Shown: positions 14,899 through 23,437 of the stretch, piece by piece
How the letters are laid out: each line of letters opens with the position of its first letter
Numbering within the stretch: position 1 is the first letter of the stretch
From: Microscillaceae bacterium
Lineage (GTDB): Bacteria; Bacteroidota; Bacteroidia; Cytophagales; Microscillaceae
Assembly: GCA_003483885.1 (NCBI GenBank)
Contig: DMXI01000347.1
Location: 1-26,314 of the forward strand
Reading direction: 5' to 3'
DNA length: 26,314 nt
Program-made: the position numbers and the translations under genes
Notes under the pieces: generated by a model
The model's database searches: none
Seen by the model: the letters and a program-made list of their open reading frames with translations, nothing else
What the model was told of the DNA's origin: nothing

Positions 14899-17800
14899 TG
14901 ATATGATTTATTTTTTGCTCCACGTATAGTTGTATTTTCTGCAACTGAAAGTCTTCAGCCATTCGTCTGATTTCGTTTACAAAATCGTTGTATTCATCAC
15001 CTACGTCTTGAATTTGATGAAGTATTTGACTGATTTCTTCTACATCACCAATACTGGAGGCTCGGTGCAATCTATTCAAATATTTACCAGAAGGAAAAAT
15101 AACTTCAGCTGGAGATTGGCTTTTTTCGGCCAGCCTGGGGTCTGGCTTTTGGTGCGCATACTTCCACGTAATTCCTAAATGCGTCTCGATTGCTTTTTCT
15201 AATTTATTGAGGTCAACTGGTTTTAGTAGATAAGCCAAAAAGCCCTTGTCTTGAGTAATTTCTTCTTTGCTATCTAGCAAACTGGCTGATAATGCAATGA
15301 TTGGGATTTCGGGTCGAATGGCATTGATTTTTTTCGCAGCCTCAAAACCATTCATAACGGGCATGACAATGTCCATCAAGACCAAATCGGGAGACGCTTG
15401 ATGAAATTGTTTGAGTGCTTCTACTCCATTGTGGGCCAATATTACCTTAAAATCTAGTTGTTCAAGATGATAACGCATGAGCTCAAGATTATCTTGATTG
15501 TCATCTACCACCAAAATGGTTTTAGTGGATTCGTGGTATCCCACTACTACCCGATCTGGTTTGGATTCTATAATTTCCTGAGGGGCATTGGCAGGCTCTA
15601 ACCTAAGGGTAAATTTAAACACAGATCCTTCATTGGGCACACTCTCTACCTGTAACTCCCCACCTAGTAAATCTACCAGTTTAAGTGTTATATTTAGCCC
15701 TAAGCCAGTACCTTCATAAATATTTTCGGGGTGCGTAATTTGGTGAAATGGCTGAAAAATCTCTTCTATTTGATTACTGGCGATGCCTATCCCTGAGTCT
15801 TGCACAATAAACTCGTAAGTGTTTTTTTGTTGGTTACAAGGTTTGACCACAAAACTTACACTGCCTTGCCTAGTGAATTTAAAAGCATTGCTCAGTAAGT
15901 TAAAAATGATTTGCTTTAACTTTTTAGGATCTGTATTTACAACCAATGCCTGGGCTTTTACCTGATTGTCTATATTAAAAGTAAGCGATTTGTTCTTGAC
16001 CTGAATGAAAAACACCTTGGTAATTTCGTCAATAAATTGGTTGAGATCAAAATTGATTTTCTGAAGAGGGAGCTTGCCTGCTTCTATTTTTGATAAGTCC
16101 AGTAAGTCGTTGATGAGGTTGAGCAAGTATTCCCCATTGCGGTGGATGATTTTTATTTCTTGTCCGGCAAGTTGTTGTATTTCCTGTTGTCGGCTCAACA
16201 ACTGAGCATATCCCAAAATACTATTCAGCGGAGTACGAAGTTCGTGGCTCATATTGGCCAAAAAATCACTTTTTGCCTGGTTGGCTAGTTCCAAGCTTTG
16301 GTAAGCCTCGTTCAAAGCTACTTGTTTTTTGGATAGCTCTACATTGACTTTGCTTAATTGATCCAGGCTTTGGCGCAATTCTTCTTCACTGGCGGTCAAT
16401 GCCTCATTCTTTTCTTGTATTTCCCGTTCTTGTTTTCTCCGATCGGTTACATCTTTGGCTACCCAAAGTAAGAATGTGTTTTCTTGATGGTCAAATTTGA
16501 CAATATTTACCTCTGCATCCCAAACTTTCCCGTCTTTGCGTTTAAACTGCCATTTATGGTCACAAAAACCGTTGTCAATGGTTTGTTGCATCAATATCTT
16601 GGCTTGCTCCACAGCCTTTACCTTTTTGCCAAAACAATGAGCGTCTATAGTCGTGGGTGATACCTCCCAAGGAGTTTTAGCCATAAACTCTGAAGGCTCC
16701 TGGTACCCAAACAGGGCCATAGCCGCAGGATTACAATCTATAAAACACCCCTCTACGTCCATCACTACTACGCAATCCTTCACCGAACCAAATAATAGTT
16801 TGCTCCATTTCAGCTCTTTAGCAAGCTGTTTTTCTGACTCCTGAAGTTCCCTGGTTTTTTGCTTTAATTGAATATTGATTTCATCCTTGGACCGCAATGC
16901 CTTACGCAAAGAAATGGTTCGAGATTGTACTTTTTCCTCGAGATTATCTTTCAATAAATTTAATTCATCGATGGTTCCCTGAAGTACTCTTTCCTGTTGT
17001 TTTCGTTCTCTTGTGTCGCGGCATATACTACAAATGTAGCTTTTACCCTTAAACTCAAAGTAGCTCGCCGTAATCTCGGTTGGAATAAGAGTGCCATCTT
17101 TAGCCACATGATTGCTTTCAAATATAAGCTGGCGCGCCGATTTTACCCGTTCCCAACGTGTTTGCCAATCCTCTTTTTTGTAGTAATCATCCTCTTTAAT
17201 AAGCGAAAGTGGTTTATTTGTAACTTCCTCTTGAGTATACCCCAACCTACGGCACCCTTCTTCGTTGAAGAAAGCCATGCTACTATCGGGGCGAATCCAT
17301 ATAATGATATCTCCAGCTTGCTGTTGGGCAAACAGTGCCAGTTCAAGCTGTTCTTCTTTCTGAATACGTTCCGTAATATCTTTGACAAAACATAAATAAT
17401 ACTTTTTGCCTTCATAATCTACCGCATGCATGTCCAGTTGTATGGGTATCAATTTGCCCGAACTGGTAATAAAGCTCACTTCTTTACAAATGCTTTTATC
17501 TTTAGTCAGTTCCTGTTTTACTCCTTCCCAATCATTTCGGGTATAATCGAGCATCAAGTCCATCAAATGCGTATCTCTTGCAATGGCTTCGTCATATTCA
17601 AGTTCTTCTTGAGCTTTTTTATTTGCCTTAAAAATCTCCCCCGTTTCATCTACCCAAAATACCGCATCTTCCATATGAAAAATGGCAAAATCTAATAGTT
17701 TTAGCTGCTCTTCCTGGGCTTTCTTTTCAGAAATATCCTTTACAAAAGTACAGTTATAGTCCTTGCCTTCAATAAACATATGGCGTACCTGTATCTCTAC

Positions 17801-18850
17801 CGGAAACATTTCACCATTTTTATGCTGCAACTCCCCTTCAAAAGTCATCTGTTGTAACTGCTTGATTGTGTCACAACGCTGTAGCCATTTTTCTTCGGTG
17901 TCGTCAGGATTCAACTGGTATACTTTCATCTGCAACAGCTCGGCTTCGCTGTAGCCAAGCATATCGCTGGCGGCTTGATTTACCAACAGAAATTTACCTC
18001 CGGGTTCATACCAAAATACCCCTTCGGTAGAGCTTTGCAAAAAAAAGTGTGAACGTTTGAGCTGAGCCTCTCGTTGTTTTTTTTCGGTGATGTCTTTTAC
18101 ATGAGAGCATTGGTATGCAACCCCATTAATTTCCAAGTAACCCACATTTACTTCTACATCAATATGCCTCCCAAGCTTGTGGTTCATGGTTGTTTCAAAC
18201 ACCTCCAATTTCTTATTGACTACTCTATCCCACCTTTCTTTCCATTTCAACTCCGAGTAACCCTCCCCACTTACTTCCAACACCTTCATATTGAGCAGTT
18301 CTTCTTTGCTATATCCTGAGAGCTGTGCAGCTGCTTCGTTTACATAAAGCATTTGTCCATCTGCGGTATACCAAAACACACCATCTTGGGAGTTTTCTAA
18401 CAAAAAGAAAGAGAATTGTAAATGTTTTTCGTTTTCAAGGAGCTTTTCTAACAAATCACTTTGCTCAAGCTGTAAACGTTTTTCATGATCTATATCCTGT
18501 ATTAGTGCCAGGTAACATTGAGGGTTTCCTTGGTCATTATTTACTCTAAAAGCGCTCACCTTACCCCACATCACTTTGCCCGATTTATGCAGGTAACGCT
18601 TTTCGTCAGTCACAAAATCTACTTCTCCCGAAAACAACCTTTTAATCACATGATCGTTCAACCCACGATCACCTTCATGCGTAATATCCCCAATGGTTAG
18701 CTGTTGTTGATTGAGTTCTTTAACAGTATATCCAATAAAGTCTTCAAACTTCTTGTTACCTCGCAACCATTTTAATTGGAGATCAAGCTGAATAACTGCA
18801 AAATAATTTTGTTGAAATAAGGAATTGAAAAATAACTTTTGTGTTTCCAT
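14891..18850 (-). CDS. Soluble hybrid histidine kinase with six PAS domains
   Basis: 1319 residues with no membrane segment or signal peptide, so it is cytoplasmic. Six PAS domains in tandem: about 5-125, 145-257, 265-375, 383-495, 503-615 and 680-803, most ending in a (K/R)DI(T/S)ExK-type motif. A coiled coil separates the fifth and sixth (615-680), and another precedes HisKA (803-860). H869 lies in FLANMSHELRTPLNSILGY. HATPase: NLLSNAFKF (984-992), QDSGIGI (1017-1023), EGTGLGL (1046-1052). Receiver 1108-1225: D1116/D1117, D1160 (LVLMDIVMP), K1210. A helical tail (about 1255-1319) follows. PAS2 and PAS3 are close to each other (GVFWY, NxAAxxLxGYSxxELLxMKV), indicating internal duplication. 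It is first in an operon with the sigma-54 activator and presumably phosphorylates it; the attached receiver complicates the route. Confidence 0.95.
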   Translation of the reverse strand: METQKLFFNSLFQQNYFAVIQLDLQLKWLRGNKKFEDFIGYTVKELNQQQLTIGDITHEGDRGLNDHVIKRLFSGEVDFVTDEKRYLHKSGKVMWGKVSAFRVNNDQGNPQCYLALIQDIDHEKRLQLEQSDLLEKLLENEKHLQFSFFLLENSQDGVFWYTADGQMLYVNEAAAQLSGYSKEELLNMKVLEVSGEGYSELKWKERWDRVVNKKLEVFETTMNHKLGRHIDVEVNVGYLEINGVAYQCSHVKDITEKKQREAQLKRSHFFLQSSTEGVFWYEPGGKFLLVNQAASDMLGYSEAELLQMKVYQLNPDDTEEKWLQRCDTIKQLQQMTFEGELQHKNGEMFPVEIQVRHMFIEGKDYNCTFVKDISEKKAQEEQLKLLDFAIFHMEDAVFWVDETGEIFKANKKAQEELEYDEAIARDTHLMDLMLDYTRNDWEGVKQELTKDKSICKEVSFITSSGKLIPIQLDMHAVDYEGKKYYLCFVKDITERIQKEEQLELALFAQQQAGDIIIWIRPDSSMAFFNEEGCRRLGYTQEEVTNKPLSLIKEDDYYKKEDWQTRWERVKSARQLIFESNHVAKDGTLIPTEITASYFEFKGKSYICSICRDTRERKQQERVLQGTIDELNLLKDNLEEKVQSRTISLRKALRSKDEINIQLKQKTRELQESEKQLAKELKWSKLLFGSVKDCVVVMDVEGCFIDCNPAAMALFGYQEPSEFMAKTPWEVSPTTIDAHCFGKKVKAVEQAKILMQQTIDNGFCDHKWQFKRKDGKVWDAEVNIVKFDHQENTFLLWVAKDVTDRRKQEREIQEKNEALTASEEELRQSLDQLSKVNVELSKKQVALNEAYQSLELANQAKSDFLANMSHELRTPLNSILGYAQLLSRQQEIQQLAGQEIKIIHRNGEYLLNLINDLLDLSKIEAGKLPLQKINFDLNQFIDEITKVFFIQVKNKSLTFNIDNQVKAQALVVNTDPKKLKQIIFNLLSNAFKFTRQGSVSFVVKPCNQQKNTYEFIVQDSGIGIASNQIEEIFQPFHQITHPENIYEGTGLGLNITLKLVDLLGGELQVESVPNEGSVFKFTLRLEPANAPQEIIESKPDRVVVGYHESTKTILVVDDNQDNLELMRYHLEQLDFKVILAHNGVEALKQFHQASPDLVLMDIVMPVMNGFEAAKKINAIRPEIPIIALSASLLDSKEEITQDKGFLAYLLKPVDLNKLEKAIETHLGITWKYAHQKPDPRLAEKSQSPAEVIFPSGKYLNRLHRASSIGDVEEISQILHQIQDVGDEYNDFVNEIRRMAEDFQLQKIQLYVEQKINHIND

Positions 18851-18872
18851 AAGTAAGTACGCCCGTAAGCAG

Positions 18873-18897
18873 TAGGTAATTGAACAACTATTACCTA
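18873..18897. promoter_or_regulatory. Inverted repeat in the leader of the six-PAS kinase operon
   Basis: TAGGTAAT (18873-18880) and ATTACCTA (18890-18897) form a perfect 8-bp inverted repeat with a 9-base loop, 23 to 47 bases upstream of the kinase ATG. It would lie in the transcript leader of the proposed promoter and could be an operator or a weak hairpin. Confidence 0.4.
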
Positions 18898-18927
18898 GTC
18901 AAAATAGTTGGTAGAAAATTATGAAAA

Positions 18928-19003
18928 AGCGAGTGTTGTGCCTGTCACAATAATGACAACAGATAGAAAGGAATAGCACAAAATACAGATTTTCTGGTAT
19001 TTT
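18928..19003 (-). promoter_or_regulatory. Candidate sigma-54 promoter with upstream palindromes
   Basis: On the minus strand, AGGCAC-N5-TCGCT (18943 down to 18928) resembles the sigma-54 consensus TGGCAC-N5-TTGCW, with GG and GC exactly 10 bases apart. It predicts a start near 18917, about 67 bases before the ATG. Next to the -24 box lies the palindrome TGTCA-N6-TGACA (18943-18958). Farther up, AAAATAC (18980-18986) and GTATTTT (18997-19003) form a second inverted repeat centred near -74, a plausible activator site. The operon itself encodes a sigma-54 activator, so autoregulation is possible. Matches were made by eye. Confidence 0.4.
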
Positions 19004-19077
19004 AGCAAAAAGGAGGAGTACTTAGAAATGATTTGCTGAGCTGATAGAAGGATTAATTGATCGGTTAGTCACTCATC

Positions 19078-20463
19078 TTAAAGCTTTAAAGCAAACATGG
19101 TAATATCATCTCGTTGAGGTACACCTTGTTTGTGTTCTTGCAACCTTTGCAAAAGTATTTCTTTTTGGGTAGCCAAAGGCTCGAGCATAATCTCTTGTAT
19201 ATCTTGTATGAGTTTTCTGAATTTATACTTCTTACGTAAAGGGCAACAAGCGTCCTCAAAGCCATCAGTAGTCAGGTATAGCATGTCTCCTTTATTAAGC
19301 CTCAATGTCTGATTTTTGATACCTATTTGATCAGGATTATGCAAGCCTCCAAGCGATGTACGATCACCTTTGACAATCTCTACTGCACGTAATTTAGGTT
19401 TGGCAATCGCCAAACAACGTTTGGCCCCGGCATAAGTAACTTGTATCTCTCCACTCTTAAAAAAATCTAGTACACATAAGCCACCATCCATACCATCATT
19501 ATTTTCGGACTCATCTTGTCGTAACACTTCCTGAACCTTGTGATGCAACTCAATCAATATATTGGCAGGATCATGATTGTGTTGCTCTTTTACGATTTGA
19601 TTGAGCAAAGTATTGCCAACCATCGACATCATAGAACCTGGCACTCCATGTCCAGTACAGTCCATAACCGCTACTACCAAACGCTTATTGAGTTGTTTTG
19701 TATGTTTTACATTTTCAGTGACATCACTTACCCAATAAAAATCACCTGATACCAAATCTTTGGGCTTATAAATTAAAAAGTGATCCAGCAATGTTTGAGT
19801 CAAAAAGGCTTTTGTAGGCAGTATGGCTTGTTGAATAGTACAAGCGTATTTGATACTGCTGGTAATATTGGCATTTTTCTGCTCTAATTCTATATTTTTT
19901 ACTCGTAGCGCCTGCTCCTGGCGACGAATCTTTAGATTGGAGCCGATATGCTGGGCCAGTTGTTGCAAAAAATTAAATTTCGGTTCACTGACTGGCTTTG
20001 TAAGTATTACTTCCAGCACTCCTGTTAGTTCTTGATTAGCCAATATTGGAACCACTAGTATTCCTTTAATTGAAATCTTTACTGTGGCTGCAAATAATCC
20101 AGCATCGTTTTCATAGTGTTGATAAATACTTTTCTTGGTTTTGGCTACTTGCCCTACCAACTCTTGTCCATATATTATTTCCTTGCTTATTCCTTGGACA
20201 TCTACTCCATACCCTGCCAGATAATCCAACGTTTTGGTTTCAGGATAAGCCAAATAAAGTGTAGCTCTCACACCTCCCAGAAATGGGATCAGTTCGCTTA
20301 ATAGGTCATCCATACATTGTTGTATAGATTGTTCCTCCTGCCATTGCATTTTCTTAAGATAATAACTGAATAATTGGTTATAATCTATTTTGGTGGTTTG
20401 CAAAGGCTTTTTAGTATCATAGTTCACTGTTGATAATTGAGTCTGCATTTTTTTCTTTTTCAT
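19078..20463 (-). CDS. GAF-domain SpoIIE-type PP2C phosphatase
   Basis: 461 residues; a second ATG at 20448 (MQTQLST) is an equally possible start. GAF domain about 45-182, with GQELVGQVAKTKKSIY, which is closely similar to the GAF of the upstream neighbour. A short coiled coil carries the NITSSIKYACTIQQAILP linker (199-216). SpoIIE/PP2C domain about 228-461: SGDFYW (239-244), MDCTGHGVPG (267-276), NDGMDGGLCVLD (322-333), LTTDGFEDACCP (397-408) and RDDITMFAL (451-459). The metal-binding aspartates are present, so it should be active. It lies 38 bp after the GAF/PAS protein gene on the same strand. That protein has no output domain, so the two may form one sensor-effector complex. No receiver is present, unlike the phosphatase at 1317-2525. 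Confidence 0.93.
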   Translation of the reverse strand: MKKKKMQTQLSTVNYDTKKPLQTTKIDYNQLFSYYLKKMQWQEEQSIQQCMDDLLSELIPFLGGVRATLYLAYPETKTLDYLAGYGVDVQGISKEIIYGQELVGQVAKTKKSIYQHYENDAGLFAATVKISIKGILVVPILANQELTGVLEVILTKPVSEPKFNFLQQLAQHIGSNLKIRRQEQALRVKNIELEQKNANITSSIKYACTIQQAILPTKAFLTQTLLDHFLIYKPKDLVSGDFYWVSDVTENVKHTKQLNKRLVVAVMDCTGHGVPGSMMSMVGNTLLNQIVKEQHNHDPANILIELHHKVQEVLRQDESENNDGMDGGLCVLDFFKSGEIQVTYAGAKRCLAIAKPKLRAVEIVKGDRTSLGGLHNPDQIGIKNQTLRLNKGDMLYLTTDGFEDACCPLRKKYKFRKLIQDIQEIMLEPLATQKEILLQRLQEHKQGVPQRDDITMFALKL

Positions 20464-20501
20464 ACCCGATCTAAAAAACTACTAATAGAAAGCACCAGCA
20501 A

Positions 20502-22745
20502 CTATGCCTGCTTTTTTAATGTGGCTTTGCACGCGGCAAGCTGAGTTTCTAAATCCCGAATTTGCTGTTTATGGGCCGTAATATCACGTACTACAAACTG
20601 CATATACGGATTGCCTTGTAGTTCAAAACTTACCAGTTTTACCTCTGCTTCAAATATTTCGGTATTCAGTTTTTTGAAATGCCATTCGTGCGTATAAGTA
20701 CCTGTTTTCATAGTGGCCTCCATAATTTGAGTAGCCACTTCTTCTGAGGTTTTACCTCCGTGTAAACTTTGGGTTTCGGGTGAACAATCCATAGGGGTTT
20801 TGCCTAACAATTGCTCTTTTTTGATTCCACCAAATATCTTTACTGCGGCTTCGTTGACATCGGTAAATATGCCATTTTTGTCCATGACCACAATCGCGTC
20901 TCGGGAAGTCTCAAACAAAACCTGAGACCTTTCTGCTTCTGCTGTCAACTCGTCTTTTAACTTTACCAAACTATCTTGGGTAGCCCTCAACTCCTGCAGA
21001 TGCTGTTTTAGTTCTTCTTTTTGAGTTTTTAATCCCTCGTTGGCTTTCAATATTTCACGTTCTTTGGCTTTTTTATCGGTAATATCGCGTACTACAAACT
21101 GCATATACGGATTGCCCTGTAATTCAAAGCTTACCAGTTTTACCTCCGCTTCAAATATTTCGGTATTCAGTTTTTTGAAATGCCATTCGTGCGTGTAAGT
21201 ACCCGTTTTCATAGTGGCCTCCATAATTTGGGTAGCTACTTCTTCTGAGGTTTTACCTCCGTGTAAACTTTGGGTTTCAGGAGAGCAATCCATAGGCGTT
21301 TTACCTAATAATTGTTCTTTTTTGATCCCACCAAATATCTTTACTGCTGCTTCGTTGACATCGGTAAATATGCCATTTTTATCCATGACCACAATCGCGT
21401 CTCGGGAAGTCTCAAACAAAACCTTAGATCTTTCTGCTTCTGCTGCCAGCTCGTCTTTAATCTTCATGAGGCTATCTTGAGTAGCACTCAATTCTTCCAG
21501 GTTTTGCCGCAATTCTTCTTCCTGAGCTCTCAATTCCTCATTCGCATTTACCAACTCCATTTCTTGGGCTTTTCGATCGGTAATGTCTTTAGTAATCGTT
21601 GCCATGAATTTAGGTTCATTGGTTTCCTGATCCTTGATTAAGAAACTAGCCATTGAAACTTCTATGATCGTCCCTGTCTTTAAATTTCTAAGACGCGTTT
21701 CTGATGTCACACTCCCCTCTTTCAGCAACTGAGGCATATCTTTTTCCTGAAAACTTTCCCAGCTCGTATCTGGATAAAAATCTTTAATATTTAGCTTACT
21801 TACGTCTGCATCCAATGCTACCCCCATCAATTTTCGCCCCCCTTTATTGATAAAAATCCCTCTTCCATCTAAGTGAGCATAGGCAATAAAATCCTGAGAA
21901 GACTCCACTAACACATGTAAAGTAGATATTTGTTCATTTACATTGGCTAGCTCCGTTTCTTTGGCTTGGGCTTCTTGCAAGGCTTTCTCTAGCACCTTTT
22001 CCTTTTTGGCCAATGTGTGGTTCATGTTCTCGATCTCAGTTTGTTTCTTTTGCATGGCATCCTGAGTAGCCGCTAACTCCTCCAGGTTTTGTCGTAGTTC
22101 TTCTTCCTGAGCTCTCAATGCCTCGGCCTGTTCCTGGGTTTCGTTCAGTAGTTTTTTGGTGCGAATGTTATTCTGAATGCTCTGCAACATAGAGGCAATG
22201 TTGTTGCCTAATCGTGGCAGTAAGTCTTGATACTTGTTAGCCAGATTTTGAATAAATACCAGCTCAATCACTCCGTATACTTCATCGTTAAAAACGAGGG
22301 GTAAAATAATAATGCTTCCTGCACTCAAACTCCCCGCGGCTACATTTAGCGTCAAGTTTTGCATGGGGAGGTTATCCATATAAGAGACTTTTTTTGTTTT
22401 GGCTACCTGCCCAATGAGGTCTTCCCCCATTCTAAAAGTCTTTTTGGCCATGGTATCGGGTACACAGGCAAATCCCCCTGTAGCTTCCAAAAATCTCCTC
22501 TCTTCTTCATCGCCCTTAACCGTAAAAAAAGCACCTCTAATGGCTTTAGTTAAAGTAGCTAAATGGCTGATAATCGCTTCTGAAAAATCTCCCAAGCTTT
22601 TATCATAGTTTTCTCTCAATACATCGTCAAATTGGGTAAGGGTAGAGTCAATCCAAAGCTTTTCCTGGAGTAATGCGTGTTCTTTGGCAATATTGATTTC
22701 AGCGTTTGGATTGCTTGAGGAGTCGTGAGTGGCAATTGTTTTCAT
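20502..22745 (-). CDS. GAF and triple-PAS sensor protein without output domain
   Basis: 747 residues from the ATG at 22745; the frame stays open to a TTG at 22871, but that extension has no domain character. GAF about 46-190 (MGEDLIGQVAKTKK); coiled coil 195-275 with EELRQNLEELAATQ heptads; PAS1 about 275-390, similar to the PAS of the membrane kinase at 4807-7551 (INKGGRKLMGV); coiled coil; PAS2 about 443-556; coiled coil; PAS3 about 610-723; short tail. There is no HisKA, HATPase, receiver, cyclase or phosphatase domain, and no membrane segment. PAS2 and PAS3 are a tandem duplication with a 167-residue period, and 114 consecutive residues are identical. It is co-oriented with and 38 bp upstream of the GAF-SpoIIE phosphatase, so it is likely a regulatory partner of that enzyme. 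Confidence 0.92.
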   Translation of the reverse strand: MKTIATHDSSSNPNAEINIAKEHALLQEKLWIDSTLTQFDDVLRENYDKSLGDFSEAIISHLATLTKAIRGAFFTVKGDEEERRFLEATGGFACVPDTMAKKTFRMGEDLIGQVAKTKKVSYMDNLPMQNLTLNVAAGSLSAGSIIILPLVFNDEVYGVIELVFIQNLANKYQDLLPRLGNNIASMLQSIQNNIRTKKLLNETQEQAEALRAQEEELRQNLEELAATQDAMQKKQTEIENMNHTLAKKEKVLEKALQEAQAKETELANVNEQISTLHVLVESSQDFIAYAHLDGRGIFINKGGRKLMGVALDADVSKLNIKDFYPDTSWESFQEKDMPQLLKEGSVTSETRLRNLKTGTIIEVSMASFLIKDQETNEPKFMATITKDITDRKAQEMELVNANEELRAQEEELRQNLEELSATQDSLMKIKDELAAEAERSKVLFETSRDAIVVMDKNGIFTDVNEAAVKIFGGIKKEQLLGKTPMDCSPETQSLHGGKTSEEVATQIMEATMKTGTYTHEWHFKKLNTEIFEAEVKLVSFELQGNPYMQFVVRDITDKKAKEREILKANEGLKTQKEELKQHLQELRATQDSLVKLKDELTAEAERSQVLFETSRDAIVVMDKNGIFTDVNEAAVKIFGGIKKEQLLGKTPMDCSPETQSLHGGKTSEEVATQIMEATMKTGTYTHEWHFKKLNTEIFEAEVKLVSFELQGNPYMQFVVRDITAHKQQIRDLETQLAACKATLKKQA
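20577..20918 (-). repeat. PAS tandem duplication, unit 2 (identical protein core)
   Basis: This block encodes 114 residues (LFETSRDAIV to QFVVRDIT) that are identical to those from 21078-21419, exactly 501 bp away. The DNA differs at 20 of 342 positions by my hand alignment, all synonymous. Flanking coiled-coil sequences are similar but diverged in amino acids. Confidence 0.9.
21078..21419 (-). repeat. PAS tandem duplication, unit 1 (identical protein core)
   Basis: Partner of the 20577-20918 block: the same 114 residues with 20 silent differences. For example, the DCSP codons differ in three of four third positions. It is translated first and corresponds to PAS2 of the protein. Confidence 0.9.
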
Positions 22746-22842
22746 AGTCCATAAGTTTAAGAAGTTAAAACAGTCTAGTTCGGTATCGAGTTTATTGCAT
22801 GTCAAACGGGTTGGGGGCGGGAATGCATGGCAAGTTTTCCTA

Positions 22843-22856
22843 TATTGTTTACAATA
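22843..22856. promoter_or_regulatory. Palindrome upstream of the GAF/PAS operon
   Basis: TATTGT-TT-ACAATA is a perfect 14-bp palindrome with a 2-base centre, about 98 bp upstream of the ATG at 22745. It is a candidate operator. A TTTG-N19-TA arrangement overlaps it on the minus strand, but the rest of the -7 box does not match. Confidence 0.35.
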
Positions 22857-22933
22857 GCCATACCAAAGCAAGTAAAACCCTAACCATCAAACACTTAAAA
22901 CCAACACCAACAAAAACAAGAAGTCACAAACTC

Positions 22934-22964
22934 TCGAAATATCGAGATTAATACGATATTTCGA
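22934..22964. terminator. Perfect 11-bp hairpin after the small-protein pair
   Basis: TCGAAATATCG (22934-22944) and CGATATTTCGA (22954-22964) form a perfect 11-bp stem with a 9-base loop, 22 bp after the stop of the gene at 22987. The T-run that should follow on the minus strand is poor (GAGAGTTTGTGACTTC), so terminator function is uncertain. It could instead be a protein-binding palindrome. Confidence 0.45.
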
Positions 22965-22986
22965 AGCCTACGTTCATATCAAGAAA

Positions 22987-23433
22987 TTAAGGAGATAGCA
23001 GTATTTGAAATTCAAACTTATCGGTATAGGGAGAACGGCATTTTAACCAACGAAACTTGGCGGATGTCAAAAATATTTGAATATCTTCTGCAAACTCATC
23101 ATTGGGGGCATTTTGTACTATCAATCGGGTCAATTCGCTTGAGCAAGTCATCTCAAATTTAATAGTTACTTTGCATTTTTGGCTAAGCAAAGAAGATTCA
23201 TAACGTGCCAATATGGGTTCCAGGCGCTTAAAGAAAACTTTGGCCCCTCCCCAATATCTACGGTTAAGTGTTTTGAGAAAATAATAGCTGGGCTTATAAG
23301 CATAAGGATACCTTGATTTAGGTTTTACTGGCCGATCGACAGCATCCAGCCTAATATCTGAAAATATGAGTGGAGGAATGATGTACTTCCAACACAGGTT
23401 TATTATAATTAATAAGATGAGTAGTTTTTTCAT
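22987..23433 (-). CDS. Small exported protein, degenerate TonB_C-like
   Basis: 148 residues from the ATG at 23433; the TTG at 23478 would overlap the upstream gene. The N-terminus, MKKLLILLIIINLCWKYIIP, is a signal peptide or anchor. The middle is basic and aromatic (KPKSRYPYAYKPSYYF). The C-terminal part, CKVTIKFEMTCSSELTRLIV followed by a helix and KFEFQILL, follows the strand-strand-helix-strand order of TonB_C but lacks the CITGxVKV motif of its relatives. It starts 4 bp after the upstream gene, so the two are co-transcribed. It has the same N-terminal pattern as the proteins at 23438-23956 and 12903-13430, which suggests a diverged paralogue. No function can be assigned. Confidence 0.7.
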   Translation of the reverse strand: MKKLLILLIIINLCWKYIIPPLIFSDIRLDAVDRPVKPKSRYPYAYKPSYYFLKTLNRRYWGGAKVFFKRLEPILARYESSLLSQKCKVTIKFEMTCSSELTRLIVQNAPNDEFAEDIQIFLTSAKFRWLKCRSPYTDKFEFQILLSP

Positions 23434-23437
23434 GTCA

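Noticed and set aside
22746..22871. N-terminal extension of the GAF/PAS protein to the TTG at 22871
   Set aside because: It is Cys/Pro-rich and unlike any domain; the ATG at 22745 gives a normal start, and the region fits a promoter better.
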